In this document: piece by piece, positions 25,436 through 33,102 of the stretch
Layout of the letters: each line of letters opens with the position of its first letter
Position numbering within the stretch: the stretch's first letter is position 1
Source: Anaerolineales bacterium
GTDB taxonomy: Bacteria > Chloroflexota > Anaerolineae > 4572-78 > NAK82
Assembly: GCA_020343875.1 (NCBI GenBank)
Contig: CP070811.1
Coordinates: 3,961,130-3,994,231, forward strand
Direction: 5' to 3'
DNA: 33,102 nucleotides
Program-made: the position numbers and the translations under genes
Notes under the pieces: model-generated
Databases searched by the model: none
The model's input: only the letters and a program-made list of their open reading frames with translations
What the model was told of the DNA's origin: nothing

Positions 25436-27395
25436 ACGCATCCTGGTAGTAGACGATGAGCCTGGTGTAGTTGCCACTTGTGTGCGCATATTGAATCGCT
25501 CGGGATACATAGCCGAAGGGGTGGGCGAGAGCGAAACCGCGCTAGAGAAACTGGCGCAGGAAGTCTTCGATTTGCTGCTAACTGACATCCGTATGCCAGG
25601 CCGGGATGGGCTTGAATTGCTGGGCCTGGCCAAAGAGCTGGACCCTCACCTGTCGGTGGTCATGATTACCGGTTATGGGACGATGGACGATGCCCTGCGT
25701 GCCATTCGATTGGGGGCGCAGGGTTTTCTGCTCAAGCCCTTTGACCCGGATGAGTTGGTGGAAGCTGTGCAAGATAGTCTTCGACGGCGAGCGCTACTGC
25801 GTGATAGTCTACGCCTGCAGACCCTGCTGCCACTGCTGGAGATCAACAAGGCTTTGCTTTCTACCGATGGCGCACTGGGCCTGGCACAGCATGTGCTTGA
25901 GGTCGCCTTGCGTGAGACAGGCGCCTCACGAATGTGGCTGGTGATGAAGGACCTACCTGGCGGGCGGCTTACGACAATGGCCTCTGTGGGCAATCTCCCT
26001 GATCCAAGCATACTGCAGGAGTCGGTTTTGGAACAGGTTTTTAAGAGGGGAGAGGCGGTTTGGGTAGAGGCCGACGGGCATCTGCACAGTGACTTGGCGG
26101 AAGCACGACGTGTGGTTGCTGTATCGCGCCCTCTACTGAAGAAGAACCAGGTAGTGGGCGTGTTGAATGCTGAAAAGGCTCACCATCTACCTCCGTTCAG
26201 CCAGATTAGCCTGGAATTGTTGTCGTTGCTTGGCGGCCAACTGGCCATCGCCATTGAGAATGTGGAGTTACACCAGCTACAGCAAACATTGCGCGCTTTT
26301 AACGAAGACGTCATCCAAACCATGAGCAACGGCCTGGTGGTCGTGGATGAAGGCGAAACGGTGACTGCTTTTAACCGGGCCGCAGCTGACGTATTGGGCT
26401 ATGCTGCGGAGGATGTGTTGGGGCGGTCTTTACGTGAGGCTATGCCCGGGGCTACGGCGTTGGCCGATGTCATCCAGTCCACATTACAGCGTTACAACCG
26501 AGCGCCTGACCGGCACCCGCCAGGTCAGAGAAGCCCTGCACATGGCATCAAGCACTCGCAGCATGAATTGGACGTGCTTCACAAGGATGGTAGCTCCCTG
26601 CCGTTGGCGGTAAGTGCCTCACCCTTGCGCGACAATAGTGGTACGGTAACAGGGATTGTGTGTCTGTTCGAGGATTTAAGCGGAGCACGGGCATTGGAGG
26701 TCGAGCGTCGCCGCCTGGATCGCCTGGCTGCGTTGGGCGAGATGTCAGCAGTAGTAGCTCACGAGATTCGAAACCCAGTGGCCGGCATCGCTGCCGGTGT
26801 TGAGTATCTGAGCAGGGGCATTCCGGACGGATCAGCCCGTAAGGAAGATGTGGCCATGATTTTGGGTGAGATCGACCGGATCAACCGTATCCTGGAAGAC
26901 ATTCTGAGCGTTGCCCGCCCCTTTCAGCTTAAGCTCAGCACCGAGGCGGTGCCCGATATTATGGAACACGTGCTGCATCGCCACCAGAGGTCCCTTGAGA
27001 ATAAGGCTATTCGCGTGATTCGGCGCTACGCACCGACGTTACCTTTAGCACGCGCCGACCGTGAACGAATGGAACAGGCCCTGACAAACTTGGTGCTCAA
27101 TGCGGTTGAGGCGATGAGCACCGGAGGGATTCTCAGCATCGGCTTGGGAACTCGTCAGCGTTGGCTGACCATAACCATTTCTGATACAGGGCCCGGTATC
27201 CCGCCCGATGTGCAGCGACGCATTTTTGAACCTTTCTTCACCACCAAAGCACGCGGCACTGGTCTGGGATTGGCCGTCGCCCGGCGGGTGATTGAGGAGC
27301 ATGGTGGTAGCATCGAAATTGCCAGCGAGCTGGGCAAGGGGACCACGTTTACCATTCAGCTGCCCCTTTCCCCCGAGGGGGCGTCTTCGCTGTGA
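25428..27395 (+). CDS. REC-GAF-PAS hybrid histidine kinase
   Basis: This 655-residue soluble kinase has its receiver at the N-terminus. The receiver spans about 1-120 with D10 of the acidic pair, phospho-acceptor D53 ([13 protein letters not shown]), T81 and K103. A GAF-like domain follows at about 130-285, a PAS domain at about 290-420 ([19 protein letters not shown]), HisKA with H445 ([12 protein letters not shown]), and HATPase ([27 protein letters not shown]). The GTG start overlaps the upstream kinase gene by 8 bases, and its stop overlaps the downstream regulator by 4. The order suggests a relay: multi-GAF kinase to this receiver, which gates its own kinase, then to the next regulator. 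This direction of flow is inferred from gene order. Confidence 0.92.
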   Translation: MNERILVVDDEPGVVATCVRILNRSGYIAEGVGESETALEKLAQEVFDLLLTDIRMPGRDGLELLGLAKELDPHLSVVMITGYGTMDDALRAIRLGAQGFLLKPFDPDELVEAVQDSLRRRALLRDSLRLQTLLPLLEINKALLSTDGALGLAQHVLEVALRETGASRMWLVMKDLPGGRLTTMASVGNLPDPSILQESVLEQVFKRGEAVWVEADGHLHSDLAEARRVVAVSRPLLKKNQVVGVLNAEKAHHLPPFSQISLELLSLLGGQLAIAIENVELHQLQQTLRAFNEDVIQTMSNGLVVVDEGETVTAFNRAAADVLGYAAEDVLGRSLREAMPGATALADVIQSTLQRYNRAPDRHPPGQRSPAHGIKHSQHELDVLHKDGSSLPLAVSASPLRDNSGTVTGIVCLFEDLSGARALEVERRRLDRLAALGEMSAVVAHEIRNPVAGIAAGVEYLSRGIPDGSARKEDVAMILGEIDRINRILEDILSVARPFQLKLSTEAVPDIMEHVLHRHQRSLENKAIRVIRRYAPTLPLARADRERMEQALTNLVLNAVEAMSTGGILSIGLGTRQRWLTITISDTGPGIPPDVQRRIFEPFFTTKARGTGLGLAVARRVIEEHGGSIEIASELGKGTTFTIQLPLSPEGASSL

Positions 27396-28105
27396 CCGAA
27401 CATATTCTGATCGTAGACGACGAAAATACGCTGCGTTACTTCTTGAGGCGGACCTTGGAGGACAAGGGCTATCGGGTTAGCGAGGCCGCCGATGGTCAGG
27501 TAGCTCTCGAATTGCTGGCGCGTGAGACCTTTGACCTGGCCTTAGTGGACTTGCGCATGGCGCACATTGATGGGCTGGAGGTGATGCGCCAATTCCGCCA
27601 GCGATCGCCAGAGACTCAGATCATCATCGTTACCGGCTATGCCAGTGTGCCATCGGCAGTCGAGGCACTACGCCACGGCGCTCACGACTATCTGACCAAA
27701 CCGTTCAATACCGAAGAGTTGCTGGCCAGCGTGGCCGACGCCCTGGCACAACGCCATGCTCAGGCTCCCCCCCAGGCCAGCCCGCCAAGAGCTCGACTGA
27801 CTTATGGCGAACTTGTTCTGGACTACAACTTGCATCAGGCGACCCACCAAGGCCAGGTACTTGATCTTACCCCCACTGAATTTGATCTGTTGGCTTGCCT
27901 GATGGAGTCCCCCAACATCGCTCTCGACTCAGTGACGGTACTTAGGCAAATCCGGGGCTACGAAGCTCCCGAAAGCGAAGCTCGAGCCATTGTGCGCGTC
28001 CACGTGCATCGTTTGCGCCAGAAGCTCGAACCTAATCCTGTCCTTCCACGGTATATCGTTACGGTGGCTGGGGGTCGCTACGTGTTTACCCCTCCCACTG
28101 AATAG
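27392..28105 (+). CDS. response regulator, receiver plus winged helix
   Basis: This 237-residue regulator has a receiver with an intact site (D9-D10, phospho-acceptor D53 in LALVDLRMAHIDG, T81, K103 in YLTKPF). The receiver wording (TGYASVPSAVEALRHGAHDYL) resembles NtrC-type regulators rather than OmpR ones. The output domain at about 140-233, however, is an OmpR-like winged helix (LTPTEFDLLACLM, VRVHVHRLRQKLE, IVTVAGGRYVF). It is the last gene of the three-gene cluster and starts with GTG in a GTGA overlap with the kinase stop. It is the probable transcriptional output of the two kinases. Targets are unknown. Confidence 0.92.
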   Translation: MTEHILIVDDENTLRYFLRRTLEDKGYRVSEAADGQVALELLARETFDLALVDLRMAHIDGLEVMRQFRQRSPETQIIIVTGYASVPSAVEALRHGAHDYLTKPFNTEELLASVADALAQRHAQAPPQASPPRARLTYGELVLDYNLHQATHQGQVLDLTPTEFDLLACLMESPNIALDSVTVLRQIRGYEAPESEARAIVRVHVHRLRQKLEPNPVLPRYIVTVAGGRYVFTPPTE

Positions 28106-28111
28106 GGAGCC

Positions 28112-28138
28112 GGCACCCAATTTTCTCCAGAAGGTGCC
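28112..28138 (+). terminator. hairpin after the kinase cluster
   Basis: GGCACC (28112-28117) and GGTGCC (28133-28138) form a 6-bp stem with a 15-base loop, 7 bases past the regulator stop. No T-run follows, so termination is possible but weakly supported. Confidence 0.35.
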
Positions 28139-28256
28139 TGTAGTTTGGCTATAGGCGCCTTGAATGTGAATTCTTACTTTTTTGGGGATGTAGCGTGTTT
28201 TATCGCTCCCCGACTGGGGCCTCTAATTCGTACGGGATTCCGGCGTTTCGTTTTCT

Positions 28257-28329
28257 GGCGCAGAGTCACACGATCTTCGCACACAGATTTCTAAATTCTG
28301 ATCTAGGCAAACCTGTGTCGATCTGCGCC
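28257..28329. repeat. imperfect palindromic element
   Basis: Perfect outer arms GGCGCAGA (28257-28264) and TCTGCGCC (28322-28329) enclose further partial complements, ACACAG (28281-28286) with CTGTGT (28313-28318). It lies between two convergent genes and would fold on either strand. It may be another small intergenic repeat or a bidirectional termination region. Confidence 0.45.
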
Positions 28330-28362
28330 CTATACTAAAATCGCCAGAGTTTGGCCGCGTAA

Positions 28363-28875
28363 TCACTGGGCTTGAGTGACAGGGGGATGCTCCTGAATGA
28401 GGGCCTTCAGTTTAGCGTAGGTGTCGTCGAGCAATTCGGGGATAACGCGCATCTCAGCGATGACCGGCATGAAGTTGGTGTCGCCCTTCCAGCGGGGCAC
28501 CACGTGGATATGAATGTGGTCGTCAATGCCGGCGCCGGCCTCCTTGCCGATATTGATGCCGACGTTAAAGCCACCTGGATTCATGGCCTGGCGCATAAGT
28601 TTAATGAAGTATGAGACCATGTGCATCATCTCAGCTTGAACCTCGAACGGCAACTCCTCCAAGCTGCCCACGTGTTCGTAGGGCAGAATCATCAGGTGAC
28701 CGTTGTTGTAAGGGTAGAGATTCAGAACCACAAAGACGTGTTGAGCCCGCAGTAGGACGTAGTTCTCTCGGTCGCGCTCGCGGTCCTGTATCAGCTTTTG
28801 GCAGAAGACGCAGCCTTCACGCTGCTTGTCACTCAGGATGTACGGCATACGCCAGGGTGTCCAAAATCGCTCCAA
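28363..28875 (-). CDS. HIT-family hydrolase (TTG start)
   Basis: This 170-residue histidine-triad protein is predicted to be a nucleotidyl hydrolase of the diadenosine-polyphosphate or AMP-lysine type. The HIT motif is in DDHIHIHVVPRW. The N-terminus RFWTPWRMPYIL and CVFC (one Cys pair) are usual for the bacterial subfamily, and YPYNNGHLMILPYEHV is the conserved strand-turn. The frame is open to an ATG at 29022, but that would cover the divergent regulator's promoter and add 49 residues unlike any HIT protein. A TTG at 28875 has GGAG at ideal spacing and gives MERFWTPWRM, the family's common beginning, so I choose it. It is divergent from the 29073 regulator. Confidence 0.9.
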   Translation of the reverse strand: MERFWTPWRMPYILSDKQREGCVFCQKLIQDRERDRENYVLLRAQHVFVVLNLYPYNNGHLMILPYEHVGSLEELPFEVQAEMMHMVSYFIKLMRQAMNPGGFNVGINIGKEAGAGIDDHIHIHVVPRWKGDTNFMPVIAEMRVIPELLDDTYAKLKALIQEHPPVTQAQ

Positions 28876-28909
28876 ATCAATCTCCGCTGAGGGTAAAATA
28901 TCGATGAGT

Positions 28910-28938
28910 ATTGTACCAAAATGATCTGATCCACGCAA
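28910..28938 (-). promoter_or_regulatory. promoter of the HIT gene
   Basis: On the minus strand, TTGCGT (28933-28938), 17 bases, then TACAAT (28910-28915). It lies about 35 bases upstream of the chosen TTG start and inside the longer alternative frame, which supports the short form. Confidence 0.55.
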
Positions 28939-28991
28939 AGCCTTGTTGCCGTAGCTATGCCCGGCTTGGACCACACCCTTTTGTTCCCAAT

Positions 28992-29009
28992 TTGTCACTT
29001 GTCTGTCAC
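28992..29009 (+). promoter_or_regulatory. Pho-box-like site upstream of the regulator gene
   Basis: TTGTCAC-TTGT-CTGTCAC is two 7-base repeats spaced 11 bases apart, close to the Pho box known from E. coli (CTGTCAT-AWAW-CTGTCAY). A weak -10-like TATCCT lies at 29022. A second candidate -10, TACAAT (29052-29057) with TGC in front, is closer to the ATG and would leave a very short leader. Confidence 0.5.
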
Positions 29010-29072
29010 CATTCTGCCGCATATCCTCTTTACCGGCGGTCTACTTTCTGCTACAATTGAAGGGAGGCGCCT

Positions 29073-29765
29073 ATGTCCCCTAAAATTCTGGTAGTGGATG
29101 ACGAAGCTCCCATCATAGACATGTTATCTTACAATCTGAGGCAGGCCAACTATGACGTGGTCGTTGCCCGTGACGGCGAACAGGCGCTGGCCCAAGCCCG
29201 GCGGGAGCGCCCTGATTTGATTATCCTGGATCTGATGTTGCCCCATTTGGATGGCCTTGAGGTGTGCCGAATCTTGCGTCGCGAGCGCGACGTACCCATT
29301 ATCATGCTTACTGCTCGCGACGCCGAGGTTGACCGGGTAGTGGGCCTGGAATTGGGCGCGGACGATTACGTGGTCAAGCCCTTTAGCGTGCGTGAGCTGA
29401 TGGCTCGGGTGAAGAATGTGCTGCGCCGGACCACACCACGGCCCGCGGAGACGCCGCCGGATGTTACCCAGGTAGGCACCTTGACGATGGATGCGGCCCG
29501 CCACGAAGCCCACCTGGGTATAGTAGAGCTGGAACTCACCGCATTGGAGTTTGTGTTGTTGTACACCCTGGCCTGCCACGCCGGCCGGGTGTTGAGCCGG
29601 GAGCAGTTGTTGCAGCAGGTGTGGGGGTATGATTACCATGGTGACTTGCGCGTGGTGGACGCCGTCGTCAAGCGCCTAAGAGTCAAGCTGCGCCAGGCCG
29701 CACCCAAGACAGAGGTTATCGTTACTGTGCGCGGCGTGGGCTATAAGATGCCGGTGCCAGACTGA
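29073..29765 (+). CDS. OmpR/PhoB-family response regulator
   Basis: This 230-residue regulator has a receiver with D9-D10, phospho-acceptor D53 (LIILDLMLPHLDG), T80 and K102 (YVVKPFS), typical of the PhoB/PhoP branch (MLTARDAEVDRVVGLELGADDY). The winged helix at about 130-228 has LTALEFVLLYTLA, VVDAVVKRLRVKLR and TVRGVGYKM. ATG 29073 is preceded by AAGGGAGG. The membrane histidine kinase follows after 18 bases and is surely its partner. The Pho-box-like site upstream, and another before the gene at 31731, suggest a PhoB-like, autoregulated phosphate-response regulator. This role is inferred from the sites only, since no phosphate transporter gene is in view. Confidence 0.92.
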   Translation: MSPKILVVDDEAPIIDMLSYNLRQANYDVVVARDGEQALAQARRERPDLIILDLMLPHLDGLEVCRILRRERDVPIIMLTARDAEVDRVVGLELGADDYVVKPFSVRELMARVKNVLRRTTPRPAETPPDVTQVGTLTMDAARHEAHLGIVELELTALEFVLLYTLACHAGRVLSREQLLQQVWGYDYHGDLRVVDAVVKRLRVKLRQAAPKTEVIVTVRGVGYKMPVPD

Positions 29766-29783
29766 ACTGGGAGGCGCTAATCT

Positions 29784-31328
29784 GTGTTCTCAAGCATCCG
29801 TGTGCGGCTGACCCTGAGTCACCTGGCGGTGATTGTCCTGGCCATGGGTTTATCGGGGTTTCTGCTATTGTCTTTCCTGGAGCGTTACTTCTTGCAGGCC
29901 ACGGAAGATAGCCTCGCCGCCCAAGCCCGCATCACAGCTCAGGCCCTTGTTCCAGGCTCGATTCCAAAGGGCCCGCCCAACCAGAGCCCCTCGACATGGA
30001 CTGACCGGCTGGCGCCCATCTACAACACCACTCAGCAGCAGCAACTGAGCAACTTTGCCCTTCAGACACAAAACCTGACGCTGCCACCTGAGGATCTTTC
30101 CTCGGCTAATACGGACCTTTCCTACTTGACCGATGCCTCACTCCAATTCAGTGCGCAACTGGACACTCGCATTCGTATTCTGGATGCCGAGGGTGTGGTG
30201 TTGTTAGACTCGCAGCAATTGGAACAAGGTGTTGATCTGGGGGCTGACCCACTGGTGGCAGAGGCATTGGCTGGAAAATATGACAGCCGCACGAATGAGA
30301 TAGGGGGAGAGACTACTATGTACCTGGTTCTCCCCATTTTGGTCGAGGATCAACTTGCCGGAGTGGTCTACCTCAGCCAGCCTTTGAGTGACATCACGGC
30401 AGTGTCGCGAGACCTGCGGGTTCGCTGGCTGTCGGCAACAGCTATCGCCCTGCTCTTGTCGGGCGTAGTGGGGTTGCTGCTGTCAGGGGCCATCACCCGC
30501 CCCTTGCGCCGGCTGACGGCGGCAGCTGGCGCTGTGGCCCAGGGCCAATTCCAGCAGCAGGTGCCGGTTTGGTCTAAAGACGAGCTAGGCCGCCTGAGTC
30601 GGGCCTTTAATGATATGACGGCTCGCTTGCAGGCTGCCCGTCAGATGCAAGTTGACTTTGTGGCCAACGTGTCCCACGAATTGCGGACTCCCTTGACATC
30701 CATCAAGGGCATGTTGGAGACCCTGCGCCACGGGGCAGTCGAAGACACTCAGGTACGCGATCGTTTTCTGGAGACGGCAGAGAGTGAAACTGACCGCCTG
30801 GTCCGCCTGGTCAACGACCTGCTCCTCCTGTCACGGGCCGACTCGGAGGCGCTGAATCTTAAGCGTGAGTCGACAAGCCTGGCAGAGCTGGTGCAAGCAA
30901 CTGCAGAGCGATTGGTTTCTGAAGCCGAGGCCGGGGGCTTGACCCTAAGAGTAGAAGCCAGTCCGGATGCGTTCCTGGTTGGAGTCGACCCGGATCGAAT
31001 CGAGCAGGTTTTGGTCAATCTCCTGGATAATGCCATCAAGTACTCCCGGCCTGGTGGCGGGGTGACGGTTAGTGTTTTGAAAGAAGCAGACCGCTCGGCG
31101 CTGGTCCAAGTGCGTGACGAGGGCATCGGCATTCCAGCTCAAGACTTGCCGCGTATTGGACAGCGCTTCTATCGGGCTGACAAGGCTCGCTCCCGGGCTG
31201 AGGGTGGTAGCGGGCTGGGACTGGCTATAGCCCAGGCCCTGGTCGAAGCTCACGGCGGCCGACTATGGCTGGAGAGCGAGGAAGGGCAAGGGACAGTAGT
31301 GAGTTTCACCCTGCCCCCTCAATCATAA
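29784..31328 (+). CDS. membrane sensor histidine kinase (PhoR-like architecture)
   Basis: This 514-residue sensor kinase has membrane segment 1 at about 10-31, an extracytoplasmic sensor region (about 35-210), membrane segment 2 at about 215-237, HAMP (about 238-285), HisKA with phospho-acceptor H298 (VANVSHELRTPLTS), and HATPase (LVNLLDNAIKYS, DEGIGIPAQD, GGSGLGLAIA). The sensor region is Gln- and Ser-rich at first and then has a PAS-like stretch (IRILDAEGVVLLDSQQ). The start is GTG 29784, with GGGAGG upstream. It follows its regulator by 18 bases. The arrangement matches PhoPR or WalKR type pairs. The input signal is not readable, and phosphate is suggested only by the nearby Pho-box-like sites. 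Confidence 0.92.
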   Translation: MFSSIRVRLTLSHLAVIVLAMGLSGFLLLSFLERYFLQATEDSLAAQARITAQALVPGSIPKGPPNQSPSTWTDRLAPIYNTTQQQQLSNFALQTQNLTLPPEDLSSANTDLSYLTDASLQFSAQLDTRIRILDAEGVVLLDSQQLEQGVDLGADPLVAEALAGKYDSRTNEIGGETTMYLVLPILVEDQLAGVVYLSQPLSDITAVSRDLRVRWLSATAIALLLSGVVGLLLSGAITRPLRRLTAAAGAVAQGQFQQQVPVWSKDELGRLSRAFNDMTARLQAARQMQVDFVANVSHELRTPLTSIKGMLETLRHGAVEDTQVRDRFLETAESETDRLVRLVNDLLLLSRADSEALNLKRESTSLAELVQATAERLVSEAEAGGLTLRVEASPDAFLVGVDPDRIEQVLVNLLDNAIKYSRPGGGVTVSVLKEADRSALVQVRDEGIGIPAQDLPRIGQRFYRADKARSRAEGGSGLGLAIAQALVEAHGGRLWLESEEGQGTVVSFTLPPQS

Positions 31329-31730
31329 TCAGAGTAGTGCTGGCCTCACTGGCAGCCAGACAGCTTGGCAGTTCCAAGCCTGACGTCGCATTGGCTGTGT
31401 TCGGCCGATAGCCGGTAAAATTGGGCCCGTTCCCCCGCGAACTCCGCCGCTGACTTCGCCTGGCCTTTGACCTGCCCGGGCCGTCCTGGCTGCGATTGCA
31501 TTTGCCCGGCTGATCGGCGCAACGCAGACTATTGTACTGCCTCACTTGTGTTCCTCATTTGCCCCGAGATTATCTCCCCTTTGTCACACAACTGCCATAT
31601 AACCCGTTTACAATATAGATCAGAGAAAAGTCAGGCATTTTGCGGCCAATCAAACGGCTTGGATTGGAATCCTGACAAGCGTGCACCTTCTGAATTCAAC
31701 AAAGTGAAAGCAAAACGAGGGGAGATAAGA
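31329..31730. other. intergenic region with hairpins and a Pho-box promoter
   Basis: These 402 bases contain no recognisable gene. A perfect hairpin, GCTTGG-CAGTT-CCAAGC (31363-31379), lies just past the kinase stop without a T-run. Distant inverted arms occur at 31404-31415 and 31506-31518 (12 pairs with one bulge), which could pair over a GC-rich loop of about 90 bases. The Pho-box-like promoter is at 31581-31614. A 79-codon minus-strand frame over this region has no known domain. Confidence 0.5.
31581..31614 (+). promoter_or_regulatory. Pho-box-like promoter of the 31731 gene
   Basis: TTGTCAC-ACAA-CTGCCAT (31581-31598) repeats with 11-base spacing. TACAAT (31609-31614) starts after a 10-base gap, similar to activated pho promoters where the box replaces the -35. 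No separate -35 consensus is seen. The leader to the ATG would be about 110 bases. Confidence 0.55.
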
Positions 31731-33102
31731 ATGATAAGACAAACCAGGGCTGTTTTCGTCAACGGCGTGCTGCTGGTGGGTCTGGTCGGCTTGCTGATAG
31801 GCTATCTGGTGATTGTAAGTGACCTGCCTTCACAAATTTATACGACCACTCAGCGGGAGTTTCTTAGATATAACGCCAGTCGGCGCGTTTCCCAACTCGC
31901 GCCGACCTGGAACATCATCCAGCCTGAAGGCCAGGCCACGCCCACCAGCTGGCCAGTGCGCGAGAACCGGGTGCAGGCTACCCTGGTGGCCCACTATGAG
32001 GAGCAGGAGGGCGTCAGCGTCACCGTGTACGATCTTGATTTCCGGGGTGAGTATCGCCTGGCCCATTCCGGCCCGATGGCTGCCACTGTCGAACTACTAT
32101 TTCCCTTTCCCAGCAACCTGGAGACATTGCACGAGGTGCGTTTCCTGGTGGACGGCGAAGAACCGCCCGAGGCCAAATTCTCCACGCACGGCATCAGTTG
32201 GAGCACGACCTTGCGCGCTGGCCAAGAACACCAAATCGCCATCAGTTACCGCGCCGACGGCGCAAACACGTTTGCCTACGGCCTACACCATGACCAGCGC
32301 ACCAACGTCGACGTTACGGTCACAGTGGTTGATCTGAGTGGCAGCCAGGTGCCCACGACCTCCCTGCCGCCCACTACAAGCCAGGTGATCGACAATGGGG
32401 AAACCTTCAGCTGGAAGTATACAGACCTGATCGCCGACCGCGATATCCAGCTCACTTTGCCAGCCCACCTGAGCTTCGCCCAGCGTATTACACAATTGCA
32501 GGATGACTTTCGTGCCCTGGCCGGGCTAGCCCCCTTCCTGGTTGGTCTGTTCCTGGCCTCGTTGGCGGGTGTGCTTCATCTGAGTCGCATTCGGCTGGGG
32601 CTGGAAAGCTATCTGCTGGCTGGCCTGGGTATGGCCCTCTTCTACCCGCTGCTTACCTTCCTGAGCGGCGTGCTGGGCGTGGTCCCGGCCTCAGCCTTGG
32701 CCCTGGCCGTGGTTGCTAGCATGGTGCTGGTTTTTCTGGGGCACGTGGCGGGGCGAGCTACCAGGTGGCAAGTTGGCCTGTTGCTGCTCATCTACTTAGG
32801 CTTTTTCTCATTGGGGATGCTAACCCCGTGGCGGGGACTGTTTCTGAGCAGCGGTGGCCTGTCTCTGGTCGGGATCTTCATGTTGCTCTACGCCCGTCGG
32901 CCGGCCGTCCTTGAGCCCGAGCTTGCCTACCAGCCTGAGGAGGCCTCCCCAGCAGCGGAACTGGCATCCTTTCCCAGCGAGGCTACCCCCGAAGTGCCCA
33001 GTCTTCACTGCGCTTACTGTGGGCGTGGGTTGTCAGACGACTATCGCTTTTGCCCCGGCTGCGGCCACGACATCAGCTGCTTGCGGCGTTGTGCTGATTG
33101 CG
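31731..33102 (+). CDS. membrane protein with zinc-ribbon tail (3' truncated)
   Basis: The frame starts at ATG 31731 (AGGGGAG upstream) and stays open to the window end, giving at least 457 residues. Segment 1 (about 8-28) is followed by a hydrophilic region (about 30-260) of probable beta structure with no family I recognise. About five hydrophobic segments follow between 265 and 395, then a linker, then Cys pairs CAYC (427-430), CPGC, and a further Cys cluster near the end, a zinc-ribbon pattern. An N-terminal segment, a large external domain and a multi-span C-terminal domain recall the CreD architecture, but I see no firm motif. Its promoter carries a Pho-box-like site, so it may belong to the regulon of the preceding regulator-kinase pair. 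Confidence 0.82.
   Translation, partial: MIRQTRAVFVNGVLLVGLVGLLIGYLVIVSDLPSQIYTTTQREFLRYNASRRVSQLAPTWNIIQPEGQATPTSWPVRENRVQATLVAHYEEQEGVSVTVYDLDFRGEYRLAHSGPMAATVELLFPFPSNLETLHEVRFLVDGEEPPEAKFSTHGISWSTTLRAGQEHQIAISYRADGANTFAYGLHHDQRTNVDVTVTVVDLSGSQVPTTSLPPTTSQVIDNGETFSWKYTDLIADRDIQLTLPAHLSFAQRITQLQDDFRALAGLAPFLVGLFLASLAGVLHLSRIRLGLESYLLAGLGMALFYPLLTFLSGVLGVVPASALALAVVASMVLVFLGHVAGRATRWQVGLLLLIYLGFFSLGMLTPWRGLFLSSGGLSLVGIFMLLYARRPAVLEPELAYQPEEASPAAELASFPSEATPEVPSLHCAYCGRGLSDDYRFCPGCGHDISCLRRCADC

Noticed and set aside
28195..28219. possible terminator hairpin near GGGGATGTAGCG and CGCTCCCC
   Set aside because: The stem has a 4-base bulge, and the T-run precedes it on the plus strand, so it does not fit an intrinsic terminator on either strand.
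31819..32337. 172-codon open frame on the plus strand
   Set aside because: It lies in another frame inside the long membrane-protein frame from 31731, which has a ribosome site, membrane segments and a Cys-rich tail.
1..33102. CRISPR arrays, insertion sequences, prophage or integron features
   Set aside because: No regularly spaced repeats, transposase or integrase motifs, or att-like duplications were seen on either strand.

Overview
The window looks like a chromosomal segment of a high-GC bacterium, most likely a Chloroflexota (Anaerolineae-like) lineage. The lineage is inferred from the gene mix: multi-GAF histidine kinases, many OmpR-type regulators, a System II cytochrome c maturation pair, a ThiF with a C-terminal extension, and AmmeMemoRadiSam genes. 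No rRNA, tRNA, CRISPR array, transposase, integrase or phage gene was recognised.

Layout. 1-912: 3' part of a ThiF/MoeB/HesA-type adenylyltransferase. 1078-4161: a tightly packed run of an atypical SDR, a Nudix hydrolase, a degenerate stand-alone receiver and a two-ACT aspartate kinase. 4151-5849 (minus): two nucleotide-sugar genes, an extended-SDR epimerase and RmlC, each with a promoter. 6158-7858 (minus): a two-GAF class III adenylate cyclase. 8214-8636 (minus): SSB, with a perfect 42-bp palindrome downstream. 9089-10845: an orphan PhoB-like regulator followed by class I fructose-1,6-bisphosphatase. 10949-18297: five co-directional genes, namely ResB/Ccs1, CcsA, a radical SAM enzyme (AmrS) with a Tat-like signal and a CXXCH motif, a Memo-AMMECR1 fusion with a lipoprotein signal, and a polytopic spermidine-synthase-like protein. 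18500-20911: Lon protease behind a leader with nested inverted repeats. 21187-22407: an unknown membrane-anchored protein behind a promoter overlapped by a tandem dyad. 22565-28105: three overlapping signalling genes (four-GAF kinase, REC-GAF-PAS kinase, winged-helix regulator). 28363-28875 (minus): HIT protein with a TTG start. 29073-31328: an OmpR-type regulator and a membrane histidine kinase preceded by a Pho-box-like site. 31731-end: a membrane protein with a zinc-ribbon tail, behind a second Pho-box-like site.

The most unusual part is 10949-18297. The AmmeMemoRadiSam trio is normally discussed as cytoplasmic. Here the radical SAM protein has a twin-arginine signal and an inserted haem c attachment motif. 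The Memo and AMMECR1 domains are one polypeptide with a lipobox. The genes that attach haem c outside the membrane lie directly upstream. Together this suggests an extracytoplasmic, possibly haem-linked version of the system. That is an inference from sequence, not a demonstrated function.

Smaller signals include an interspersed structured repeat (8847-8928 and 20928-21021), a recurring extended -10 (TGC before TAYAAT), and two Pho-box-like sites.
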